From assembly GCF_000258515.1 (NCBI RefSeq), contig NZ_AJLF01000003.1, positions 40,317 to 104,316 on the forward strand: a stretch of DNA of 64,000 nt. The letters run 5' to 3'. Under the pieces are notes generated by a model, which saw only the letters and a list, made by a program, of their open reading frames with translations, was not told the origin of the DNA and ran no database searches. Positions within the stretch are counted from its first letter, which is position 1. Every line of letters starts with the position of its first letter. The position numbers and the translations under genes were made by a program. Source of the stretch: Thermococcus zilligii AN1. GTDB taxonomy: Archaea; Methanobacteriota_B; Thermococci; Thermococcales; Thermococcaceae. This document shows positions 16,801 through 26,231 of this stretch, one piece after another.

Positions 16801-17035
16801 GAAAAGCGCTGTTTTTAGGGCATATTTCAGCCGGTTTTAGATTGGTGAGTTAGAACTTAGGCCAAAAAGACGTGCTGGATGATGGTGGTTGGAACCGGGT
16901 GGCCTTAACCTGTTGGGGGTGAGGCGGGGATATCTCTGCGTGTTTTGGAAACACCTTCCGTGTTGCCCGAAACGGCGTAAGCTTGCCTTAACCCTGCCCA
17001 ATTTTTCTGTCCTTTATTGCCCATGTCTGACCAAT
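16801..17035. other. Unexplained, GC-rich, structured spacer between histone and RuBisCO genes
   Basis: About 235 bases between two strong promoters without a plausible coding frame. On the plus strand it contains several stems: GGCCA (16861) with TGGCC (16899), the internal GGTT/AACC loop near 16889, and GTGTTT-tgg-AAACAC near 16940. The motif CCTTAACC occurs twice (near 16902 and 16988), and TTAGGCC/GGCCTTAA form an inverted pair. It could be an unrecognised small RNA, the RuBisCO upstream regulatory region, or neither. No complete C/D or H/ACA layout was found. Confidence 0.35.
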
Positions 17036-17037
17036 AA

Positions 17038-17050
17038 ATTTTTTATAGCC
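17038..17050 (+). promoter_or_regulatory. RuBisCO promoter (TATA box)
   Basis: TTTTTTATAGCC lies in an A/T-rich block after CCAATAAA. With the start of transcription about 25 bases downstream, the leader to the ATG at 17096 is near 25-30 bases and contains GGTGGAGGTGGG as the ribosome binding site. Confidence 0.6.
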
Positions 17051-17095
17051 CTCCGATAAGCTATTATTTACCCCAAAAGTGGTGGAGGTGGGAAA

Positions 17096-18430
17096 ATGCC
17101 CGAGAGGTTTGACGAGATATACGACTACTACGTGGACAAGGGCTACGAGCCGAACAAGAAGAGGGACATAATAGCCGTTTTCCGCATTACTCCGGCTGAG
17201 GGCTACACGATCGAGCAAGCAGCTGGTGGAGTTGCCGCTGAGAGCTCAACCGGGACCTGGACGACCCTCTATCCCTGGTACGAGGAGGAGCGCTGGTCTG
17301 ACCTTTCGGCCAAGGCCTACGACTTCGTGGACATGAAGGATGGAAGCTGGATAGTCAGGATTGCATACCCGTTCCACGCCTTCGAGGAGGCAAACCTGCC
17401 AGGACTGCTCGCGAGCATAGCTGGCAACGTTTTTGGCATGAAGCGCGTCAAAGGGTTAAGGCTCGAGGACCTTTACCTCCCGGAGAAGGTCATAAGGGAG
17501 TTCAGAGGCCCTGCCTTCGGTATCGAGGGAGTACGGAGGATGCTTGAGATAAAGGACAGGCCCATCTACGGCGTTGTTCCAAAGCCAAAGGTCGGCTATT
17601 CGCCTGAGGAGTTCGAGAAGCTCGCCACGGAACTCCTCATGAACGGTGCAGACTACATGAAGGACGACGAGAACCTCACCAGCCCGTGGTACAACCTCTT
17701 TGACGAGAGGGCCGAGATAATGGCGGGGATCATAGAGAAGGTCGAGAACGAGACCGGAGAAAAGAAGACGTGGTTCGCCAACATAACGGCACCGCTTCTT
17801 GAAATGGAGCGCAGGCTTGAGGTCCTCTCCGAACTCGGGCTCAAGCATGCAATGGTGGATGTCGTCATTACCGGCTGGGGTGCCCTTGAATACATAACCG
17901 AGCTTGCAGCTGACTACGGCCTGGCTGTCCATGGCCACAGGGCGATGCATGCCGCTTTCACGAGGAACCCCTACCACGGCATCTCGATGTTCGTTTTGGC
18001 CAAGCTCTACAGGCTCGTTGGCGTGGACCAGCTCCACGTAGGAACAGCTGGAGCGGGCAAGCTTGAGGGCGGCAGGTGGGACGTCATCCAGAACGCCAGG
18101 GTACTAAAGGAGGAGCACTACAGGCCGGATGAGAACGACGTCTTCCACCTGGAGCAGAAGTTCTACGGTATAAGGCCTGCCTTCCCGACGAGCTCCGGAG
18201 GGCTTCACCCGGGCAACCTCGAGCCGGTTATAGAGGCCTTAGGAAAGGACATAGTTCTACAGCTCGGCGGTGGAACCCTGGGCCACCCCGATGGGCCTGC
18301 CGCAGGGGCCAGAGCCGTCAGACAGGCCATAGACGCCATAATGCAGGGGATACCGCTTGATGAATACGCTAAAACTCACAAAGAGCTCGCCAGGGCCCTG
18401 GAGAAGTGGGGCCACGTTACCCCCGTTTGA
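17096..18430 (+). CDS. rbcL: Ribulose-bisphosphate carboxylase, type III
   Basis: A 444-residue archaeal type III RuBisCO large subunit. Catalytic residues are intact: Lys163 and Lys165 in VPKPKVGYSP, the carbamylated Lys189 with Asp191 and Glu192 in MKDDEN, His in HGHRAMHAAFTR, loop 6 GTAGAGKLEGG and the phosphate-binding QLGGGTLGHP. In Thermococcales it acts in AMP/nucleoside recycling, converting ribulose-1,5-bisphosphate made by AMP phosphorylase and R15P isomerase into two 3-phosphoglycerates, not in a Calvin cycle. Those partner genes are not in this window. The gene is monocistronic with its own promoter. It converges on a sugar-isomerase-like gene with a 186-base gap holding a small open frame. 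Confidence 0.97.
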   Translation: MPERFDEIYDYYVDKGYEPNKKRDIIAVFRITPAEGYTIEQAAGGVAAESSTGTWTTLYPWYEEERWSDLSAKAYDFVDMKDGSWIVRIAYPFHAFEEANLPGLLASIAGNVFGMKRVKGLRLEDLYLPEKVIREFRGPAFGIEGVRRMLEIKDRPIYGVVPKPKVGYSPEEFEKLATELLMNGADYMKDDENLTSPWYNLFDERAEIMAGIIEKVENETGEKKTWFANITAPLLEMERRLEVLSELGLKHAMVDVVITGWGALEYITELAADYGLAVHGHRAMHAAFTRNPYHGISMFVLAKLYRLVGVDQLHVGTAGAGKLEGGRWDVIQNARVLKEEHYRPDENDVFHLEQKFYGIRPAFPTSSGGLHPGNLEPVIEALGKDIVLQLGGGTLGHPDGPAAGARAVRQAIDAIMQGIPLDEYAKTHKELARALEKWGHVTPV

Positions 18431-18442
18431 CTTATTTCCCTT

Positions 18443-18583
18443 TTAAACGTCCTTCCAGCTTTCGTTTACATAACTGGCTATTTTTTTAGTTGATTCATTT
18501 ATTGTCTTTCCGGCCTGCTCGGCCGCCTGCTTTCCGTACCTTATTACCACTGCAACCATCATGAGGGCCACAGCTACCATCAT
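18443..18583 (-). CDS. Possible 46-residue single-span membrane protein
   Basis: A short frame encodes MMVAVALMMVAVVI, then a charged, amphipathic tail (RYGKQAAEQAGKTINESTKK...) ending SWKDV. The layout of one N-terminal membrane helix with a soluble helix is coherent and unlike random translation. No good ribosome binding site precedes the ATG at 18583. The same frame extends upstream without a stop, adding LNIFYL to the membrane helix, right up to the TGA that ends the sugar-isomerase-like gene at 18617-18619. It may be a real small protein of that operon, a readthrough extension, or a chance frame. No family is recognised. Confidence 0.4.
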   Translation of the reverse strand: MMVAVALMMVAVVIRYGKQAAEQAGKTINESTKKIASYVNESWKDV

Positions 18584-18616
18584 TAGGTAAAAAATGTTTA
18601 AAACTTTGGTCGCGTT

Positions 18617-19825
18617 TCAGTAGAGCATAACATCGAACCCAAGCTCGCTGAGCAGATCAGCAAGTTCTTCGCTGTCCACATAAGCCAAAAGGTGGTGGTT
18701 TCCGAGGGTTCCGTCTATGAACTCCGGGGCATCTTCGATTTTTAGTTTAACCTGGGTCCTGCACCTGTTTTCGTTCTTTTCTCCGCCAACTACCTCGACC
18801 CCGGCAACCACGGCTCTTCTTCCCCTGATCTTGAAGAGCGAGGCCCTACCCCCGGGAAGTTCCACTTCCACGCCGACGCCTTTGCCGCTTTCGAAGTGCG
18901 ACCTGAGAACGTACCTTCCAATGAGGGGAGCCGTGCAGTGGGCCAATATCAAGTAGTCCTTGCCATAATCCGCAACGTTCCCCATGAAGGCAGGCTTGCT
19001 GAAGAACTTTCTGATGATCATCATGCCGAGTAGAGAGTTCAGCTCCCCTTCACACGCCGCCGGAATTCCATCGGCGTTGAACATGGCCAGAGCGAGACAC
19101 GGCGTCCCCCCGAGCTTTTCAATGAGATCGAAGCACCCGATTGTGAACCCATCAAGCCTGTAATCCTCGAGGATGCGTTTTATGGCTAAATATACCCTGC
19201 CCGCTATTGCAAGGTCTTTTTTGGACGGTTCCTTTATCTCGGTTGCCTTTTCCACCTTTTCCTCGATGGCCCTCAGGCCCTCTTCCTCGGTAGTTTTTTC
19301 ATAGTACTCGTAAAACTTCTTCAGGCTTATCCCGGTGTAGGGTATGTCGAGCTTTTCGTTGATCAACCACGGGGATATCCTGCCTATCAGGCCAATCCTC
19401 GTTCGTAGGAACTTTTCGAGAGTTTCTTTTAGGTCATCGTAAGCCAGAAAAGCCGCTTTAAGTTCTTCGAAGCTCTTTACTAAGGTTGTTGGTATCAGTC
19501 TTTCCCTGAAATACTCCCTGAGCTCTATTCCCGCAGCCAGGGAGTTGTTGTATGGGTCCCCGTATATCACGGTTGGCCTCCTGAAAACAGCGAACTCCTT
19601 AAGGACGCCTTCCGTTCCCCCGGTTAGGGGGTACAGCAGAAGGGCATCAACGTCGTTGAAGTTGACTTCGTTTTTTGCCTCTTTGAATTCTGCCCTGGTC
19701 GATACGACAAAACCTCCGGAAACGTCGAACTCCCTTGCGAGTTTTGTTATAAAACCGGAGATCTTCTCCTCAAAGGTCTTTGGGCTGGCGAGTTCGCTGA
19801 TCCCGAAAACAACCCCCACTTTCAT
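18617..19825 (-). CDS. L-fucose/L-arabinose isomerase-like protein
   Basis: A 402-residue protein of the FucI/AraA-related group. The N-terminal half is Rossmann-like (MKVGVVFGISEL, VDALLLYPLTGGTEGVL, RPTVIYGDPYNNSLAAGIELRE). The C-terminal half resembles the isomerase catalytic domain (GFTIGCFDLIEKLGGTPCLAL, GIPAACEGELNSLLGMM, FMGNVADY, LILAHCTAPLIGRYVLRSHFESG, GNHHLLAYVD). CEGE and the final HH could bind the divalent metal. The substrate is unknown; a phosphorylated or free aldose/ketose is likely. It begins at ATG 19825 and is divergent from the PIN gene over 52 bases. Convergence with RuBisCO is suggestive but not proof of a joint pathway. Confidence 0.8.
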   Translation of the reverse strand: MKVGVVFGISELASPKTFEEKISGFITKLAREFDVSGGFVVSTRAEFKEAKNEVNFNDVDALLLYPLTGGTEGVLKEFAVFRRPTVIYGDPYNNSLAAGIELREYFRERLIPTTLVKSFEELKAAFLAYDDLKETLEKFLRTRIGLIGRISPWLINEKLDIPYTGISLKKFYEYYEKTTEEEGLRAIEEKVEKATEIKEPSKKDLAIAGRVYLAIKRILEDYRLDGFTIGCFDLIEKLGGTPCLALAMFNADGIPAACEGELNSLLGMMIIRKFFSKPAFMGNVADYGKDYLILAHCTAPLIGRYVLRSHFESGKGVGVEVELPGGRASLFKIRGRRAVVAGVEVVGGEKNENRCRTQVKLKIEDAPEFIDGTLGNHHLLAYVDSEELADLLSELGFDVMLY

Positions 19826-19877
19826 ACTTTCACCTAACTTTTTAAATTCCGGGGCTTATAATAACCTTGTGGTGAAC

Positions 19878-20486
19878 ATGGCGCTGATAAAGTTCGTCCT
19901 GGACACCAGCATCTTTGTAAACCCCGAGATACGCTCCTCTTTTGGAAGCGACCCAACCAGTGCCATGAAGGCTTTTCTTGAATACGCCGAGAAGCTCTTC
20001 GGGAAGGTTGAGTTTTACATGCCTGCAGGGATATACAGGGAGGTCATGAACTTCGTGGACGCCGAGGAGGTCTCACCCGACATCGAGCTCTACATTATCA
20101 AAAAACCTCCCGATGTGCACAACATCAAAATACCGGCCTTCGTTGTCTATGAGCTAATAGACGATATTCGCCGGAGGATCGACAAGGGGCTCCGGGTTGC
20201 GGAAAAAGCCGTCAGGGAGAGCGTCCTTGAGACAGACAACGTCGATAGAATCATCCAGAAGTTAAGGAGAAACTACAGAAAGGCCCTTCGTGAGGGCATC
20301 GTTGATAGCAAAGAGGATTTTGAGCTTATCCTGCTGGCAAAAGAGCTTGACGCGGTAATAGTGTCCGCCGATGTGGGAATACTAACGTGGGCCCAGAAGA
20401 TGGGAATAAAGTGGGTAGACGCCGCCAGGTTCAGGGATGTCCTGGAGGAGCTCGTGGAGAAAATCGGGCGAGAGAAAAATTTATAA
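19878..20486 (+). CDS. PIN-domain protein, RNA ligase partner family
   Basis: A 202-residue PIN-fold protein of the TIGR03875/MJ0950 group, named RNA ligase partner because it often neighbours an archaeal Rnl3-type RNA ligase. Acidic residues of the nuclease site are visible: Asp in KFVLDTSIFVNP, Glu in GIYREVMNFVD, and Asp in SKEDFELILLAKELDAVIVSADVGILTWA. It is probably a metal-dependent ribonuclease. No RNA ligase gene is next to it here. The ATG at 19878 follows GTGGTGAAC. The end of this gene contains the TATA box of the following tRNA-Thr gene. Confidence 0.88.
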   Translation: MALIKFVLDTSIFVNPEIRSSFGSDPTSAMKAFLEYAEKLFGKVEFYMPAGIYREVMNFVDAEEVSPDIELYIIKKPPDVHNIKIPAFVVYELIDDIRRRIDKGLRVAEKAVRESVLETDNVDRIIQKLRRNYRKALREGIVDSKEDFELILLAKELDAVIVSADVGILTWAQKMGIKWVDAARFRDVLEELVEKIGREKNL

Positions 20487-20489
20487 ATG
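20479..20489 (+). promoter_or_regulatory. TATA box of tRNA-Thr, overlapping the PIN gene stop codon
   Basis: AATTTATAAATGC spans the last codons and TAA stop (20484-20486) of the PIN gene. It lies about 28 bases ahead of the mature tRNA 5' end at 20513, the standard archaeal distance. Confidence 0.7.
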
Positions 20490-20512
20490 CCTGACCTCAT
20501 GATGTAATCGAC

Positions 20513-20589
20513 GCCCCGGTGGCTCAGCCTGGTGGAGCGGCCGCTTGGTAAGCGGCAGGTCGCGGGTTCAAACCCCGCCCGGGGCTCCA
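20513..20589 (+). tRNA. tRNA-Thr (GGT)
   Basis: A complete cloverleaf: acceptor GCCCCGG pairs with CCGGGGC. The anticodon stem GCCGC/GCGGC carries the loop TTGGTAA (anticodon GGT, reading ACC). The T stem GCGGG/CCCGC has the loop TTCAAAC, and CCA is encoded in the genome (20587-20589). No intron is present. Confidence 0.95.
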
Positions 20590-20690
20590 TAACCTTTCTC
20601 GTCGTGTTCTGATTCCCACGGTTCGGTTTTAACCTTTGAATTCTCTGCAATTGACGATAGGTTTATAACAGTCTGGCCGTAATCAGTGCC

Positions 20691-21422
20691 ATGCTTGAGA
20701 AGGAGAAAGAGGCCCTTGCGAGAAGAATAGCGGGCGAAATAACCCTCTCCTCCGACCCCGGCAAAACGATGAGAAAGTGGAGGGAGATATTCGGAGTAAG
20801 CCAGACTGAGCTGGCGGAGCACCTCGGCGTTTCCTCTTCGGTGATAAGCGACTACGAGGGCGGGAGGAGAAAGAGCCCGGGTGCGGGCACGATAAAGAAG
20901 TTCGTCGAGGCCCTCTTAGAAATCGATGAGGCGCGCGGCGGCAACGTGATAAAGGCCTTCAGCAGGACGATAGACGTTGAACTGCCGACGTCGGCGATAC
21001 TCGACATCAGGGAGTTTGCAGTTCCGATGACGGTTAAAGAGCTAATCGAAGCCGTTAAAGGCGAAGTCGTTGCCTGCGAGGAAGCGGTGAACAGGGTGAT
21101 ATACGGCTACACCGTCGTCGACAGCATCCAGGCCATACTTGAGATGAGCAGCGAGGAGTTCCTCAAGCTCTACGGCTGGACAACCGAGAGGGCCCTGGTC
21201 TTTACGAAGGTCAGCACCGGAAGAAGCCCCATGGTTGCGGTGCGCGTTCAGGGCCTGAAACCGGCTGTTATAGTCCTTCACGGGGTCAAAAAACTGGATG
21301 AACTCGCTGTAAAGCTGGCCCAGAGGGAGAGGATACCGCTGATAGTCTCGAGGATCGAAGGGGAGCCCGAGCTTATAAACAGCCTCAGAAAACTTGCGGA
21401 AAGGACAGAAAAAGAAGTCTAA
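20691..21422 (+). CDS. XRE-type helix-turn-helix transcriptional regulator
   Basis: A 243-residue regulator of the archaeal COG1709 type. The N-terminal helix-turn-helix reads MRKWREIFGVSQTELAEHLGVSSSVISDYEGGRR (about residues 26-60). The C-terminal domain (about 95-240) is a ligand-type alpha/beta domain with VSTGRSPMVAVRVQGLKPAVIVLHG. The gene appears to be leaderless: a TATA box GGTTTATAAC (20660-20669) is centred about 26 bases before the ATG at 20691, with no ribosome binding site between. It ends in a 4-base convergent overlap with the phosphopantothenate synthetase gene. The effector and regulon cannot be seen. Confidence 0.88.
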   Translation: MLEKEKEALARRIAGEITLSSDPGKTMRKWREIFGVSQTELAEHLGVSSSVISDYEGGRRKSPGAGTIKKFVEALLEIDEARGGNVIKAFSRTIDVELPTSAILDIREFAVPMTVKELIEAVKGEVVACEEAVNRVIYGYTVVDSIQAILEMSSEEFLKLYGWTTERALVFTKVSTGRSPMVAVRVQGLKPAVIVLHGVKKLDELAVKLAQRERIPLIVSRIEGEPELINSLRKLAERTEKEV

Positions 21423-22201
21423 AGCTCCTTCCGCCTCCATACCCCTTCTTCGGCCAGTTTGGTTAATCTGTCTCTCATGTGGATCAGAACATCGCTCAGG
21501 GTTTTTCCGTTGTCGTAGCCCTTTACAATCCCTTCGAGCTCTTCCCTCGGAAGGTTCTTCATTTCTCTGGCGAGCTCAATCATCCTCGGGTAGGCTCTGA
21601 CGATGTTGTCCACTATCGTTATATCAGCCATCCTGGCGCTTCTCGAGAGCGGGTTGAGGTCTATCGTTATCACGAACTTGCCCATTTTCACCAGTGCCTC
21701 CGTCCTGTCCCCGTCCTCGAGGGAGACAACGACGACGTCAGCCTTCCATATCCCGTTCTCGTCAACTTTTCCGCGCTCGTGCTCCAGACCCGGAATCCTC
21801 TTCGTCGGGTTTATCCCGAGGAGCTCTATCCCCGGGTCATAGTTCCTCAGCTCTTCTGCTATGGCCTTAACCCTCTCCTCAGTCCTGTAAAAGAGGTTTA
21901 TCTCAAGCTTTGCGTTAAGGGCTTTGGCAAGCTCTATGGTCTCCTTTGGGACTAAAGCGGCGACGTTCCCGTTGACTGAGATTACCGGATGCTCCGCCAG
22001 GAGGAGCTTAGCCACCGCGGCCTTCATTGCCCTTTCAGCTGGCTCTATCGTCTTCTCTCCTATTATGTAGTCGAAGGCCTCCCCGCGTCCGTGGGCTATC
22101 AGTCCCGCTTTCGCGGTCATGCCTTTCTCCATTCCCTCGATGATCTTCTCCCTGTAGTAGAGGCTCCAGTAGCGTGGATGGCTCTTTGGTATGTTCACCA
22201 T
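21419..22201 (-). CDS. 4-phosphopantoate--beta-alanine ligase (phosphopantothenate synthetase)
   Basis: A 260-residue archaeal PPS (DUF137), which joins 4-phosphopantoate and beta-alanine using ATP, the archaeal route to CoA that replaces bacterial PanC/PanK order. Family hallmarks: IPKSHPRYWSLYYREKI at the N terminus, GLIAHGRGEAFDYIIGEKT, HPVISVNGNVAALVP, NLFYRTEERV and DLNPLSRSARMADITIVDN. The ATG at 22201 is preceded by GGGGGTGAT. That site is partly enclosed in a hairpin, CCCCAA-cgcc-TTGGGG (plus strand 22212-22227), which might modulate translation. The gene is convergent with the XRE regulator. Confidence 0.94.
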   Translation of the reverse strand: MVNIPKSHPRYWSLYYREKIIEGMEKGMTAKAGLIAHGRGEAFDYIIGEKTIEPAERAMKAAVAKLLLAEHPVISVNGNVAALVPKETIELAKALNAKLEINLFYRTEERVKAIAEELRNYDPGIELLGINPTKRIPGLEHERGKVDENGIWKADVVVVSLEDGDRTEALVKMGKFVITIDLNPLSRSARMADITIVDNIVRAYPRMIELAREMKNLPREELEGIVKGYDNGKTLSDVLIHMRDRLTKLAEEGVWRRKEL

Positions 22202-22211
22202 CGCATATCAC

Positions 22212-22227
22212 CCCCAACGCCTTGGGG
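22212..22227 (-). promoter_or_regulatory. Hairpin touching the ribosome binding site of the PPS gene
   Basis: A perfect six-pair stem CCCCAA/TTGGGG with a four-base loop lies in the leader of the phosphopantothenate synthetase gene. Its 3' arm on the minus strand (TTGGGG) runs directly into GTGAT, so it includes the first part of the Shine-Dalgarno sequence. It may dampen initiation; function is not shown. Confidence 0.35.
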
Positions 22228-22294
22228 ATGCACCCTAAAAAGCTTCCTAAACGCCCCCGAAGGAGCAACCTCCCGCCTTCTTAGCGTGGGTGCG

Positions 22295-22311
22295 GTTCTA
22301 AACCTTTGGTT
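22295..22311 (+). promoter_or_regulatory. SurR-type operator upstream of the Nfn operon
   Basis: GTTCTAAACCTTTGGTT fits the published SurR consensus GTTn3AACn5GTT exactly. SurR is the redox regulator that switches Thermococcales genes between hydrogen and sulfur metabolism. The site ends about ten bases upstream of the TATA box GTATAAACC (22322-22330), the position expected for activation by reduced SurR. The TATA box would start transcription near 22350, before the ATG at 22386. Confidence 0.65.
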
Positions 22312-22385
22312 TAAGAAAGCCGTATAAACCCGAGGTTCAAAATTCATGGTGAACAACGCTGTCCACATGCACAGGGTGGTGCACC

Positions 22386-24681
<2,296 letters not shown>

Positions 24682-24694
24682 GCTTTTCTTTTTG

Positions 24695-25159
24695 TTACCA
24701 TGCCCTTTTTCTCGAGCCGAGCAGAAAGGCGTTCTTCATGTAGTCCATGAATTCGCTGTTGAGGAACGTCTTCATGAACTCCTCTGTCTCCTCGGGCGAG
24801 AGCCACTCCACCTCCTCCGGGATGCCCTCGACCCAGAGGTAGACGAGCTCGTCCTCCTCCCTGGCGATGAGAAGGGTGAAAACCTCAACGCCGAGCTCCT
24901 GGGCCATCTTCACTTCCCTGCCGACGAGCGAGGTAAACTTGCCGAGCGGCGCGACTGCAACGAAGTATTTGGCCTCTTTAATCCTTTCGCTCGTGTCTTT
25001 TAGGCCGTATTTTGAGGGCACGAGGACGTTGGTGGAGTCCAGCTTTTCCCTTATAATCTCCACTATGGCCCTCTCCGTCCTGGTGTGGTACAGGAAAGTC
25101 GGCTCGCTCAGGTATACGAAGGGCCCGTGCCTTTCTCTATTCCTTCTGAAACCGAACAT
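24695..25159 (-). CDS. Uncharacterised 154-residue protein (possible nucleoside-deoxyribosyltransferase-like fold)
   Basis: The protein opens with a basic stretch (MFGFRRNRERHG). It continues with an alpha/beta pattern: FVYLSEPTFLYHTRTERAI, NVLVPSKYGLKDTSERIKEA, KYFVAVAPLG, TSLVGREVKMAQELGVEVFTLLI. The order of strands and the small helix before GREVKMAQELG are reminiscent of nucleoside 2-deoxyribosyltransferase/TIR-like folds, but I see no decisive motif. The C-terminal part is acidic (SPEETEEFMKTF). It starts at ATG 25159 with GAGGTGATCCG upstream. That ribosome binding site directly follows the D box of a C/D sRNA on the same strand. Confidence 0.8.
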   Translation of the reverse strand: MFGFRRNRERHGPFVYLSEPTFLYHTRTERAIVEIIREKLDSTNVLVPSKYGLKDTSERIKEAKYFVAVAPLGKFTSLVGREVKMAQELGVEVFTLLIAREEDELVYLWVEGIPEEVEWLSPEETEEFMKTFLNSEFMDYMKNAFLLGSRKRAW

Positions 25160-25164
25160 CGGAT

Positions 25165-25226
25165 CACCTCAGGTGGGGATAATGTCATCATCTCGGATCA
25201 GGAGGGATGACACTCTTCATCGGCTA
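25165..25226 (-). ncRNA. C/D box sRNA overlapping the leader of the downstream gene
   Basis: On the minus strand: C box ATGAAGA (25221-25215, one base off consensus), a 12-base guide, D' box CTGA (25202-25199), a 6-base spacer, C' box ATGATGA (25192-25186), a second 12-base guide CATTATCCCCAC, and D box CTGA (25173-25170). Both guides have the same length of exactly 12. The flanks GCC and GGT can pair, with one unpaired G before the C box, as in the other sRNA of this window. The second guide is complementary to UGGGGAUAAU, similar to a stretch of archaeal 16S rRNA helix 8. Its 3' end merges with the ribosome binding site of the next gene. Confidence 0.7.
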
Positions 25227-25285
25227 ACTTTCACTAATGGAGAGGGCTTATTAAACCTTTAGCTCAACCATACCCAGGTGATAAG

Positions 25286-26185
25286 ATGCGCGTCATCCCC
25301 ATCGCAAGCGAGAGCCTCGGCGTGAGAAGCCTGGCGACGTTCGTGGAGGCATCTGGCCTAAAAATCCTCATCGACCCGGGCGTCGCCCTCGGGCCGGAGC
25401 GCTACGGCCTTCCTCCCGCGAAGGTGGAACTGGAGACCCTTCAGCATATGAGAAGGAAGCTCCAGGGCTATGCGAGGAGGGCGGACGTGGTGACCGTCTC
25501 CCACTACCACTACGACCACCATACGCCCTTCTTCGAGGGCCTCTACGAGAGCTCGAGCGAGGAATACGCGAGGGAGATCTACGGTGGAAAGCTCCTCTTC
25601 GTCAAGCATCCCCGGGAGAACATCAACTTCAGCCAGAGGGGGAGGGCCTGGGCCTTTCTCAAGAGCGCGGAGCCAATAGCGAAGAAAATAGAGTTTGCCG
25701 ACGGGAGAACCTTCGACCTCGGCGGGGTTAGGCTCGAGTTCTCCCCAGCAGTCCCGCACGGGAGCGAAGGCTCGAAGCTCGGCTTCGTCGTGATGGTTCT
25801 CGTGGATGACGGCTCTAAGAGTGTAGTCCATGCCAGCGATACACAGCTGCTGAACAGAAAGGCCATTGAGTGGATAATTGCCAAAAACCCGGACCTGCTC
25901 ATAACCGGCGGGCCGCCCACATACCTCGGCCCCAGGGCTTCCGGGGCCTGGGAGACCGGAATCAAAAACCTCAACGAGGTAATCCGCGAGACGGACGCCG
26001 AGATAGTCCTCGACCACCACATCGTCAGGGACAAGCGTTACGCCGAGTTCTTTGGTGGGCTTGAGAAAAAACCAAAGACCTTCGCGGGCTACCTTAATGT
26101 GGAGGACAGGCCCCTTGAGGCCTACAGGAGGGAGCTCCACAAAATCGAGAAAGGGGAAAAGGTCGGGCTCCCCTTCTCCCTCTGA
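25286..26185 (+). CDS. UPF0282 metallo-beta-lactamase-fold hydrolase
   Basis: A 299-residue protein of the archaeal UPF0282 family with a metallo-beta-lactamase fold. The metal motif SHYHYDHHTP corresponds to HxHxDH, followed by later ligands in AVPHGSEGSKLG, VVHASDTQ and VLDHHIVRD. The N-terminal half opens with SLGVRSLATFVEASGLKILIDPGVALGP. No biochemical function is established for the family; a nuclease or hydrolase role is a guess. The ATG at 25286 follows GGTGATAAG. The upstream TATA-like CTTATTAAACC is near 25247-25257. Confidence 0.9.
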   Translation: MRVIPIASESLGVRSLATFVEASGLKILIDPGVALGPERYGLPPAKVELETLQHMRRKLQGYARRADVVTVSHYHYDHHTPFFEGLYESSSEEYAREIYGGKLLFVKHPRENINFSQRGRAWAFLKSAEPIAKKIEFADGRTFDLGGVRLEFSPAVPHGSEGSKLGFVVMVLVDDGSKSVVHASDTQLLNRKAIEWIIAKNPDLLITGGPPTYLGPRASGAWETGIKNLNEVIRETDAEIVLDHHIVRDKRYAEFFGGLEKKPKTFAGYLNVEDRPLEAYRRELHKIEKGEKVGLPFSL

Positions 26186-26231
26186 GGAAAACCTTAAACT
26201 CCCTTTTGCATAATTCAAAATGGTGGTGAAA

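Noticed and set aside
16875..16885. C box-like GATGATGG in the histone-RuBisCO spacer
   Set aside because: No D box CTGA at guide distance on the plus strand, so no C/D sRNA was called.
18617..18619. TGA as selenocysteine codon in the isomerase-like gene
   Set aside because: Thermococcales are not known to make selenoproteins and no SECIS-like element is evident; stop, readthrough or chance are simpler.
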